NCBI GenBank assembly: GCA_910588645.1
Contig: CAJUOY010000012.1
Span: forward strand, 1-57,375
Length of the DNA: 57,375 bases
Direction: 5' to 3'
Origin: an uncultured Christensenellaceae bacterium
GTDB lineage: Bacteria > Bacillota > Clostridia > Christensenellales > Borkfalkiaceae
The translations under genes were made by a program, and so were the position numbers. The notes beneath the pieces are model-generated. The model was not told the origin of the DNA. It worked only from the letters and a program-made list of their open reading frames with translations, and ran no database searches. Positions 9,078 through 16,735 of this stretch are shown here, one piece after another (positions within the stretch are counted from its first letter, which is position 1; every line of letters begins with the position of its first letter).

Positions 9078-9515
9078 TTGGAAAACAGGTTTGAAAATTT
9101 TACAGTTGCCATTTTAAAACTTAATAAGCTCATTCAAAAAATCAAGCTGTACGAAATGAGGGATTACGGGCTTAAAGCAATTCACGTTATGTGTGTATAT
9201 TATCTGCGTACTCGCGGCGAGCTTACGGCCAGCGAGCTTTCCAAGCTCACTTTGGAGGACAAGGCGGCAATTTCCCGCGCGATAAGCTTTTTAAACGAAA
9301 AGGGGTTCGTAAACTATGATTCCAATAAATACAACGCGCCCATTAAACTCACGGGCGAGGGAATTAAAGTTTCAGAATACATCAACCGGCGGGCCGACAG
9401 CGCGGTAAATGCCGGCGGAGGATTTTTAACGGAAGAGGAACGGATAAATTTTTATTCCGCCTTAGAGCTGATTGCAAAAAACCTTAAAAACTATTATGAA
9501 AATTTGAACAAATAA
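9078..9515 (+). CDS. MarR-family transcriptional regulator
   Basis: The 145-residue product has the MarR winged-helix layout. An N-terminal dimer helix leads to a helix-turn-helix (LTASELSKLTLEDKAAISRA), a wing (LNEKGFVNYDSNKYNAPIKLT) and a C-terminal dimerisation helix ending FYSALELIAKNLKNYYENL. The chosen start is TTG with GGGAGG 7 bases upstream; an in-frame ATG codon 14 codons earlier lies before the predicted transcription start. Divergent placement next to the GH3 operon suggests it controls that operon and itself. The ligand is unknown. Confidence 0.85.
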   Translation: MENRFENFTVAILKLNKLIQKIKLYEMRDYGLKAIHVMCVYYLRTRGELTASELSKLTLEDKAAISRAISFLNEKGFVNYDSNKYNAPIKLTGEGIKVSEYINRRADSAVNAGGGFLTEEERINFYSALELIAKNLKNYYENLNK

Positions 9516-9516
9516 A

Positions 9517-9550
9517 AAAAGCTCTTGGAAAAATCCAAGAGCTTTTAATT
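9517..9550. terminator. Bidirectional terminator
   Basis: Arms aaaagctcttgga and tccaagagctttt form a stem with A-run and T-run flanks. It serves both the rightward MarR-type gene and the leftward two-component operon. Confidence 0.85.
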
Positions 9551-9555
9551 TATTT

Positions 9556-10890
9556 TTATGTATTGAATAGGATATCCATATTAAACCTTTCGTTTTTGAA
9601 CTCCATAAAAAGCTCGCCGTTATACTTTTGCACTATACTCTTTATGCTCTTCGTTCCAAAGCCGTGGTGCAGTTTGTCCTCCTTCGTCGTCCTGGGCAGT
9701 CCCTCGTAAAACTCGGGCGCGGAACTGCAATAGTTGTCGATATGTATATGTAAAAATCCGTTCTCGGTTTTTACGGTGAAGCTTATAAACCTGTGATCTT
9801 CCGGTTCCTGTAACTCGCGCTCTATCGCGTTGTCCAAGGCGTTCCCGAAAAGCGAAGCTATATCGGCGGAATCCATAAAAGCAAGTTTATCACCGTCCAC
9901 AAGACAACTGAAAGATATTTTGTTGCCGTCGCAGATAAGGCTCTTTTCCGCAATGACTATATCCAGCGCGTCGTTTCCCGTCTGAACGGCGCTGTCGTAT
10001 ATGGCTATACTGCTCTGAATGGACTGTATGTAAGAACTTCTCGCTTCCCTGTCGTCGATGTTTGCCAAGCGTGAAATCTGGTGTTTCAAATCGTGACACT
10101 TGACGTTAATTATGTCAATGGTCTCCTTGGAAAGCTCGTGCCACTTCTTTTCCGAATGCAAAAGCTGATCCAATACCGCGTTGTCGTCCGAAAGTTTATT
10201 TTCCCTCATAAAGCCGATCTGCAACAGTACCGAGGAAGTTCCTCCCACTATAGCGTAGATACTGCAACAAATTCTCATCCCCTTCAAGACAACGCCGTAC
10301 TTTGCGTATTCTGTAAACAGATTGTCTGTAACCGTGCTCAACACTACACAAATTATGAGTATCACAAGGGAGATGAGCAATGTTCTCCAATCGTATCTGC
10401 CGCCGATAAACTTCTTCCGGTTCGGCCTTATCATACTGTAAAAGAATATTAGACCTACTACCGGGAAAATGAGAAAATCGAAAACGAGCCTGTCCACCCA
10501 AAACGGCCAGCTTATGGCAAATACGGATTTTACTATATTGCCCAATGCGTAAGCGGTATGCTGAACCGCGTATGCCGCGGTTGCAAGATAAAAAGTGCCC
10601 ACCACGTCCGTGCGGAAGGCAAAAAATACTCCCACGCCCATAAAAAACGTGGTAAGAAAGTAAAATACTATATTGGAAATGGGGAGCGGGCTGTCGATCT
10701 TGGTTACGATCAGCCAAAAAATGTTTACAAACGCAAAATAACAGATTACGCTTAAAAACGCTCTTATTTTAAAATACGATCTGCGCGGCTGATAGATAAG
10801 AAAGCATACCAGGCATACCAAAAGTTGGGCGGCAAAAACATTGCCGTACATCTTATAATAAAATTCTCCCAGTACCTGATATTGGAGCAT
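9556..10890 (-). CDS. GHKL-type sensor histidine kinase (AgrC/ComD-like)
   Basis: The 444-residue protein has about six membrane helices in residues 15-230, then a coiled dimer region and a cytoplasmic kinase. The likely phospho-acceptor is His266 in CHDLKHQ. The GHKL ATPase shows an N-box (SLFGNALDNAIE) and a glycine box (HHGFGTKSI). This is the architecture of peptide-sensing AgrC/VirS kinases. It starts one base after the regulator's stop, so the two are translationally coupled. No AgrD-like peptide or AgrB protease gene is seen nearby, so the signal is unknown. Confidence 0.88.
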   Translation of the reverse strand: MLQYQVLGEFYYKMYGNVFAAQLLVCLVCFLIYQPRRSYFKIRAFLSVICYFAFVNIFWLIVTKIDSPLPISNIVFYFLTTFFMGVGVFFAFRTDVVGTFYLATAAYAVQHTAYALGNIVKSVFAISWPFWVDRLVFDFLIFPVVGLIFFYSMIRPNRKKFIGGRYDWRTLLISLVILIICVVLSTVTDNLFTEYAKYGVVLKGMRICCSIYAIVGGTSSVLLQIGFMRENKLSDDNAVLDQLLHSEKKWHELSKETIDIINVKCHDLKHQISRLANIDDREARSSYIQSIQSSIAIYDSAVQTGNDALDIVIAEKSLICDGNKISFSCLVDGDKLAFMDSADIASLFGNALDNAIERELQEPEDHRFISFTVKTENGFLHIHIDNYCSSAPEFYEGLPRTTKEDKLHHGFGTKSIKSIVQKYNGELFMEFKNERFNMDILFNT

Positions 10891-10891
10891 T

Positions 10892-11602
10892 CTAAACTCC
10901 CCCGCGCATAAAGCTCAGCATATTCGCCTTGAACTCCGCAGCCCTTCTGCGGGAAAGCGGAAGCATTTCGCCGCCCACTATCACACAGGATTGAGTTACT
11001 CTACTGACCTTGCGAAGGTTTACTATACAACCGCTGTTGCACTTTGCAAACCCGCTGTCTTCAAGCTTTTCGAAAATCTCCTCTATTGTGCCCCTCTCAC
11101 GAAGCTCGCCGCGATCGGTATGATAAACGAGATAATTTTTATCCTTTTCTACAAAATCTATGCCGGACGCCGGAACGCATACAAAGCCGTCCTCGCTCTT
11201 TACCATAATTTCCTTGCCCCTACGTATGCGGGCAAAGCCCATAGCCTTTTTAAGCTTATCGGTAAAATTGAAATACTTTATAGGCTTGACGACGAAATCT
11301 ACTGCGTTTACCTCGTACCCCTCTATCGCGTATTTCTGCATATTGGTAACGAATACAATGCATATCTCTGTGTCAAGCTGTCTTAGTCTGCGCGCGGCGG
11401 TCATACCGTCCAAAAGCGGCATCTCAATATCTAGAAAAACTATATCGTAAACGGGTTTGTAATCCGTAATAAAATCCATTGCGTCGGAGAATATTTTGAC
11501 ATCAAAAGTCTCACCTCCCGATTCTTTTTCAAACCTGGATATATATTCTTTTACCTGTAATTGATACCGTTCGTCATCGTCAACAATAGCTAAACGAATC
11601 AT
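10892..11602 (-). CDS. LytTR-family response regulator (AgrA/VirR-like)
   Basis: The 236-residue product has a receiver domain with the acidic pocket (IVDDD) and phospho-acceptor Asp58 in FLDIEMPLLDG. A conserved T and K follow (FVTN, VVKPI). Residues ~138-236 form a LytTR DNA-binding domain (GIDFVEKDKNYLVYHT, then NLRKVSRV). It is the first gene of the pair and is preceded by a strong promoter and a leader of about 100 bases. LytTR regulators usually bind pairs of direct repeats; targets here are unknown. Confidence 0.9.
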   Translation of the reverse strand: MIRLAIVDDDERYQLQVKEYISRFEKESGGETFDVKIFSDAMDFITDYKPVYDIVFLDIEMPLLDGMTAARRLRQLDTEICIVFVTNMQKYAIEGYEVNAVDFVVKPIKYFNFTDKLKKAMGFARIRRGKEIMVKSEDGFVCVPASGIDFVEKDKNYLVYHTDRGELRERGTIEEIFEKLEDSGFAKCNSGCIVNLRKVSRVTQSCVIVGGEMLPLSRRRAAEFKANMLSFMRGGV

Positions 11603-11712
11603 TTCATCTCCCCCAATCCACTTTTCGTTAAAACTGCTTGTATACTTATAATGATTAAACGATAAAATATAATTATGTTCAGTACTACCGTAATTTCAAC
11701 TTGAGCGATTAC

Positions 11713-11741
11713 ATTGTAACATCGGCCTTTTAATATGTCAA
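11713..11741 (-). promoter_or_regulatory. Promoter of the LytTR/GHKL operon
   Basis: On the minus strand TTGACA (11736-11741), 17 bases, then TACAAT (11713-11718). The predicted start leaves a leader of roughly 100 bases before the regulator's ATG, which has GGGGGAG upstream. Confidence 0.85.
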
Positions 11742-11772
11742 TACCCCGACGAAAAATCCGTCGGGGTATTTT
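11740..11772 (-). terminator. Terminator of the DprA-like operon
   Basis: A stem with arms aataccccgacg/cgtcggggtatt abuts the stop codon at 11771. The T-run on the minus strand is short, and its far end overlaps the -35 box of the next operon, so termination may be incomplete. Confidence 0.6.
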
Positions 11773-12706
11773 AAAATAAACTGAGTTGCACGGGAGGCTC
11801 CGGACGCTCGATCGCTTCCACCTCTCCGTCGAAAGTATGATCGATGGGAACGGCTCCCTTTTCAATTAACGCCTCATTGCCCGCAAGCGAAGATTTTTTC
11901 CTGCAAAGGAGTTTGCACCAACCGTTTTTAAGATTATCAGTTGCTCCCGCCCAGGTACCGCCCTTGTTGTAGTCCGATCTCACGACCACCGTACCGCGGG
12001 AAAGCGCATAGATATATCTGTTGCGCATCATAGCAATCCCGAGGTTGAACCCCTCGTCAGGCGGAGCGATCGAAAAAATCAGCGCGCGGCCGCTCACCAA
12101 CGCCTTCGATACGGCGGACTCTTTCAGACGTTTATTCATGTTACCGACTGTAAACGAGACTATCTTACCGCCGTTTTGCAAACAGCTCTCCTCGCAGGCG
12201 GAATCCACCCCTCTAGCTCCGCCCGAAACTACGCCGTAACCTTTTTCCATACAGCGGGCAACGGCAAAACGCGCGTACTCCAAATCATCCTTTTCGGCAT
12301 TGCGTGAACCCACGAATCCCGCATATCTTTCCGCCGCTATTTCGGGAGAACCAGAATAATAAAGCACGGGCGGACAGGAAGCGCCAAGCTTTTCTATCAA
12401 TCTTTCGGGATAAGTTGCCTCTCCGTCGGACGTAACAAATATACCCTTTGCTTCAAAATCCGCAAGCAAGTCTATTACCCTTTCACGCGTGGAGGAAAGG
12501 GATAAAATCCTATCCGCGACCTCTCCCGTTATACCCAATTTTTCCTTTAAATCGGCGCGTGTAAAATCCGCAAGTTCATAAGGCTGCGTATTCCTTTCTT
12601 TAAGCTCCGCGCACAGCGACCGCCACTCCTTTGCACCGAAAGGTCTTTCGCCGTTGTCGCGGCATAATCTGCCGCAAAATATTGCGGCCGCCGTAACGTT
12701 ATTCAT
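11771..12706 (-). CDS. DprA/Smf-like protein with C-terminal clamp-binding motif
   Basis: The 311-residue protein has a helical N-terminal region and a DprA Rossmann fold, seen in FVGSRNAEKDDLEYA and VVSGGARGVDSACEES (positions matching GSR and SGxARGxD of DprA). DprA loads RecA on incoming single-stranded DNA in transformation; related Rossmann proteins also occur in defence loci. The usual C-terminal winged helix is missing. Instead the chain ends in QLSLF, a perfect match to the consensus sliding-clamp-binding pentapeptide. It follows a small XRE gene by about 30 bases and is expected to be co-transcribed with it. No competence genes are in the window. Confidence 0.8.
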   Translation of the reverse strand: MNNVTAAAIFCGRLCRDNGERPFGAKEWRSLCAELKERNTQPYELADFTRADLKEKLGITGEVADRILSLSSTRERVIDLLADFEAKGIFVTSDGEATYPERLIEKLGASCPPVLYYSGSPEIAAERYAGFVGSRNAEKDDLEYARFAVARCMEKGYGVVSGGARGVDSACEESCLQNGGKIVSFTVGNMNKRLKESAVSKALVSGRALIFSIAPPDEGFNLGIAMMRNRYIYALSRGTVVVRSDYNKGGTWAGATDNLKNGWCKLLCRKKSSLAGNEALIEKGAVPIDHTFDGEVEAIERPEPPVQLSLF

Positions 12707-12735
12707 TTTTTATTCCCCCGCGCAAGTCCGCGTCT

Positions 12736-12945
12736 TTATACGTCGAAGAGCGACGACGCGCTTATTTCAAGCAGTTTGCACAGAAAAATTATCTGTTGAT
12801 AATTCAGTTCGTAAACTCCGAGTTCGAACCTGCTGTACTGTTGTTGAGTCATATGCATCTGCGAAGCTACGGCTATCTGTGTCAAACCCTTAACGTTGCG
12901 CGCAAACTTGACTTTACGCCCGATATTTTCGGCTACTACATTCAT
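12736..12945 (-). CDS. Small XRE-family helix-turn-helix regulator
   Basis: This 69-residue protein is little more than a Cro/CI-type DNA-binding domain. LTQIAVASQMHMTQQQYSRFE is the helix-turn-helix, and LLEISASSLFDV closes the fold. AAGG lies 8 bases before the ATG. It is the first gene of the operon with the DprA-like protein and could control that operon itself. Confidence 0.85.
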   Translation of the reverse strand: MNVVAENIGRKVKFARNVKGLTQIAVASQMHMTQQQYSRFELGVYELNYQQIIFLCKLLEISASSLFDV

Positions 12946-12975
12946 AACTGAAACCTTGCAAATTTAGTTTTTTTA

Positions 12976-13004
12976 ATTATATTACATAAACATACTCATT
13001 GCAA
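12976..13004 (-). promoter_or_regulatory. Promoter of the XRE/DprA-like operon
   Basis: On the minus strand TTGCAA (12999-13004), 17 bases, TATAAT (12976-12981), located about 30 bases before the XRE start codon. Confidence 0.75.
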
Positions 13005-13085
13005 TCATTAACAGACGTTTCGTCGATTTTTTTAGCCTTTTTAACACGTTTGGACAAAAAAACACAAAAATAGAGCATTTAAAAT

Positions 13086-13102
13086 ACATCACTTTGTGAT
13101 GT
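13086..13102. repeat. Short perfect palindrome
   Basis: ACATCAC-TTT-GTGATGT forms a 7-bp inverted repeat between the divergent XRE gene and the giant lipoprotein gene. It could be an operator for either. The rest of this 245-base gap holds a weak rightward promoter candidate (TTGTCG, 18 bases, TAAAAT) near 13133-13162 and nothing else clear. Confidence 0.45.
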
Positions 13103-13190
13103 GAATATCTAGACGAATGTTTACCGTATTGTCGCGCGGCTTCTACGGCAATTAAAATTTTTTCGTTAAATACAATACAGGAGCTTACTA

Positions 13191-16100
13191 ATGAAAAAAT
13201 TTACGCTTACCGTCGTTTTCCTCGCCACGCTTGCCGTGGCTGTTTTTATTTTCGCAAGCTGTATTGCAAAAAACGACCAGAAGTTAACTACCCATTCGGC
13301 CGTGTTTGTCGTTAACGGCGAAACAGTACATACGAGCGTCGTACAAAACGGACAAACTTTGAAAAACCCGGGATTCGGCGAAGCCGACTACGCCCCGTTT
13401 GCAATTTGGACTTACAACGGCAGAGAGTACGATTTTACCACTCCCGTTACCGCCGACATAGTACTCACTGCGGCTTTCGATAAAGTATTTAAGGTAGATT
13501 TCGTCGCAGGCGATCATATTGTAAAGACCTGCGAGTACAACTACTATTCGCGTGAAGTTAACGAGCCCGCCGTTCCCGTCAAGGACGGTTACAGCGGGGT
13601 TTGGGAAAATTATACTACCGACGGAGGAAACAAAACCGTAAAAGCAATTTATACACCCGTAGTATATAATATTGATTTTTACTCCGAGGGCCATCTTATA
13701 AAAAGCATTGCCTGCACAGTTGAAAATTACTCAAACCTTTTGCCCGACGTTCCGTTGAAAATAGGTTACAATGGCAGGTGGATTTACGAGGGTGAAATCG
13801 ACGGAAGACACCTTGTTAAAGCCGAATATCAAGCCCTATTGTATACAGTAAACGCCTATATCGACGGCGAACTTGTCGCAAGCGAAAGCGTGACCGTAAA
13901 CGACGAGATAATTCTGCCGAAAATCCCCGAAAGGGAACATTACGAAGGCAAATGGAGCGAACCCGTAAAATCGGGCGAATATTACGAAGTTCACGCAATA
14001 TACTATCCAAAAGTTTATAAAGTAAGTTTTGTCTCGAACGGCGTAACCGTCGGAGAATGTGAATACACTATAGAAAATAAAAACATCATCGAGCCATCAC
14101 CGATAGCTAAACCACATTATCGCGCGGTTTGGGAAGATTACGAGCTGTGCGGCGGTAACTTTATTGTAAATTCCATTCTTATCCCCCTTATATATACAAT
14201 AACATTTGTCGCCGATGGAATAACCGTTGAAAAAAATTTTTACGATATAGAAAATACGGAAGTCGTTTCTCCTCCCGTTCCCGAGAAGGAGGGCTTTTCG
14301 GGCGCATGGGAAGCCTTTACTCCCGACGGCGGAGATATTACCGTAAACGCCGTTTACACTCCTCAGGAATACAAAATAATATTTATGGCGGACGGCATGA
14401 TTGCCGCCGAAATCCCCTACTCTTCCGCCGACGCAAGCGTAGTTCTGCCAAAAGTCCCTGCAAAGCGAGGATACGACGGAGTGTGGGAAAGCTTTACGCT
14501 TAACTGCAAGGATATAACGGTTAACGCTATCTATACTCCATCCGTCTATATGATCACATTTCTTGCCGACGGCAAAGTCGTATCGCAAATACAATATACG
14601 ATAGACGACGGTGAAATTACCCCGCCTGATATACCGGAAAAAGAAGGTTACACTGCCGTATGGGAAAGTTTCAATACCGACCTTGAAGATCTTTCGGTAA
14701 ACGCAGTATATATTCCCGTTAAGTACAGCGCGGAATTTTATGCAGACGGCAAACCTGTTGCTGTAATTACTTTCACCGTCGAAAGCCAACCCGAGCTTCC
14801 CGAAGTCCCCGAAAAGACGGGCTATATTGCGGAGTGGGGAAAATTCGAATTTGCAGCACAAGACCTCAAAGTCAACGCCGTTTACATACCCCGAAAATAC
14901 ACCGTTACATTTATAGCGGACGGACGCGTTGCGGGCATTGCCGAATATACGGTGGAAAACAAGGATATTATAACTCCCGAAGTACCGTTAAAAGAGGGTT
15001 ATACGGGGGTATGGGAGAAATACGAATTGACGACGGGGCATATAACCGTATGCGCACTTTATTCTCCCGTACGTTACGTTGCGCAATTTATCGCCGACGG
15101 CGTTACGGTAGGCGAAATAAGTTTTACATTCGAAGATACGGAATTAAGTCTGCCCGAAGTTCCGGCAAAACAGGGATATACCGGCAGGTGGGAAGAATTT
15201 TCAATAAAAGCAGAAAACCTTAAAATACAAGCCGTATATACGCCTATCGAATATGAAATAACATTCATTGCAGAAGAAAAAGTAATTGCAGTTATAAAAT
15301 ATAACGTGGAAAATACAGACATAATCCCTCCCGCCGTTCCCCAAAAAACAGGTTTTGCGGGAAATTGGGAAGAATTTTCTTTGACGTACGGTAATATTAT
15401 AATTAACGCGGTTTACACTCCCGCCCAATACAAAATTTTATTCATTGCCGACGGAATAACGGTCAAGGAAATAGGATTTACCGTAGAGGACACAAACATA
15501 GAACTTCCGCCCGTACCAACGAAAAAAGGCTATTATGGAGAATGGGAAGACTTCGAGCCGTTATACTGCGACTTAACCGTAAACGCAATTTATACCCCGA
15601 TAAGATATTCGTTGAGATTTATATGCGACGGGATTGTGATATATCAGACCTATTATACCGTTGAGGATAAAACCCACACTCCTCCCGCAACGCCCGAAAA
15701 AGACGGATACGCGTGCCGTTGGGAAGAATACGAACTCGATGCGGAAAACGTCGACGTAAACGCCGTATTCGATCCAATTACTTACTTTATATATTTTACG
15801 GTCGACAACGTGGTTATTTATACGGCCGAATACACTGTCGAAAATAAAAACGTATCCCTCCCCGCCGTTCCCGAAAAACACGGCTTTATTGCAATCTGGG
15901 AGGACTTCGTCCTTACCTTCGGGAACATCGTAGTCAGGGCAGAATATATTCCGATAGATGGCACCGAAGGATTGATATATACTTTGAACGAAGAAGGGAC
16001 AAGCTATACTGTAACGGGATACAAGGGAACCTCTGCACATATATTGATACCTGCAAATCACAACGATCTTCCCGTAACGGGCATAGGATCGAGCGCCTTT

Positions 16101-16691
16101 GCGGAGTGTACCGAGTACAACTGTACGTTTGAAGAAATAACCATATGCGAAGGCGTACAGTCGATAGGCGACAACGCTTTCGAAGGGTGCGAGGGTTTAA
16201 AAACCGTAATTCTTCCAAAGGGGCTGAAAACGATTGGACAGTCTGCGTTTGCAAATTGCGGAGATCTGACTTATTTGGAAATTCCGGACAGCGTAACCGA
16301 AATTGCCGAAAGCGCCTTTTCCAACAGCGGACTTGTAAATATAAAATTGCCGGAAAGGCTTAAAGTAATAAGGGAAAGCCTCTTCTTCGGCTGTATAAAT
16401 CTAAAAGAAATCGTAATACCCGACGGTGTAAAAGAAATACTCCCGTTGGCCTTTGCCAACTGCAACAACCTTGAAAAAATAATTTTAGGAACAGGTCTCA
16501 ATAAAATCCGCGCGCACGCGTTTATAAATTGCGAAAAGCTCGAAAGCGCGATATTCCAAGGCAATAAATTATGGCAAATCGACGCGGAAGACGGAAGACT
16601 CGACGTTACAGATATGCTTTCAGATGCAAGTGTTGCCGCAGATCTAATTAAAAATTATTCGGCATATGAATTTCACGTCGCCGTTAAATAG
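13191..16691 (+). CDS. Giant repeat lipoprotein: 15 InlB-like repeats plus BspA-type LRR
   Basis: The 1166-residue product begins with a lipoprotein signal peptide (FASC lipobox near residue 24). About 15 tandem repeats of 58-60 residues follow. Each has a beta-strand like YTITFVADG, a strand ending YTVEN, a P.VP.K.GY segment, a WE.F segment and a closing VNAIYTP. The first is more divergent. These resemble InlB B/SHIRT-type surface repeats, but are shorter and lack the usual GWY-D pattern. The last ~200 residues are leucine-rich repeats of the BspA/LRR_5 type (IGDNAFEGC, IGQSAFANC, IAESAFSNS). AGGAG lies 8 bases upstream of the ATG. It is a single-gene unit; a stalk that presents an adhesive LRR head is the likely role. 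Confidence 0.85.
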   Translation: MKKFTLTVVFLATLAVAVFIFASCIAKNDQKLTTHSAVFVVNGETVHTSVVQNGQTLKNPGFGEADYAPFAIWTYNGREYDFTTPVTADIVLTAAFDKVFKVDFVAGDHIVKTCEYNYYSREVNEPAVPVKDGYSGVWENYTTDGGNKTVKAIYTPVVYNIDFYSEGHLIKSIACTVENYSNLLPDVPLKIGYNGRWIYEGEIDGRHLVKAEYQALLYTVNAYIDGELVASESVTVNDEIILPKIPEREHYEGKWSEPVKSGEYYEVHAIYYPKVYKVSFVSNGVTVGECEYTIENKNIIEPSPIAKPHYRAVWEDYELCGGNFIVNSILIPLIYTITFVADGITVEKNFYDIENTEVVSPPVPEKEGFSGAWEAFTPDGGDITVNAVYTPQEYKIIFMADGMIAAEIPYSSADASVVLPKVPAKRGYDGVWESFTLNCKDITVNAIYTPSVYMITFLADGKVVSQIQYTIDDGEITPPDIPEKEGYTAVWESFNTDLEDLSVNAVYIPVKYSAEFYADGKPVAVITFTVESQPELPEVPEKTGYIAEWGKFEFAAQDLKVNAVYIPRKYTVTFIADGRVAGIAEYTVENKDIITPEVPLKEGYTGVWEKYELTTGHITVCALYSPVRYVAQFIADGVTVGEISFTFEDTELSLPEVPAKQGYTGRWEEFSIKAENLKIQAVYTPIEYEITFIAEEKVIAVIKYNVENTDIIPPAVPQKTGFAGNWEEFSLTYGNIIINAVYTPAQYKILFIADGITVKEIGFTVEDTNIELPPVPTKKGYYGEWEDFEPLYCDLTVNAIYTPIRYSLRFICDGIVIYQTYYTVEDKTHTPPATPEKDGYACRWEEYELDAENVDVNAVFDPITYFIYFTVDNVVIYTAEYTVENKNVSLPAVPEKHGFIAIWEDFVLTFGNIVVRAEYIPIDGTEGLIYTLNEEGTSYTVTGYKGTSAHILIPANHNDLPVTGIGSSAFAECTEYNCTFEEITICEGVQSIGDNAFEGCEGLKTVILPKGLKTIGQSAFANCGDLTYLEIPDSVTEIAESAFSNSGLVNIKLPERLKVIRESLFFGCINLKEIVIPDGVKEILPLAFANCNNLEKIILGTGLNKIRAHAFINCEKLESAIFQGNKLWQIDAEDGRLDVTDMLSDASVAADLIKNYSAYEFHVAVK

Positions 16692-16695
16692 ATAA

Positions 16696-16735
16696 AAGCG
16701 CGGACGAGGAAAATTCCTCGTCCGCGCTTATTTTA
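16696..16735. terminator. Bidirectional terminator
   Basis: A 16-bp GC-rich stem (16696-16711 with 16714-16729) followed by ATTTTAAAATTTT separates the rightward repeat lipoprotein gene from the leftward parC end, and overlaps the parC stop region. Confidence 0.85.

Noticed and set aside
11599..11865. An 88-codon leftward frame between the DprA-like and LytTR genes
   Set aside because: It overlaps the DprA-like gene end, a terminator and a strong promoter; composition is not protein-like.
13650..15960. CRISPR-like or satellite DNA repeats
   Set aside because: Periodicity is at the protein level (about 58 codons) with diverged DNA; no identical direct repeats with spacers.
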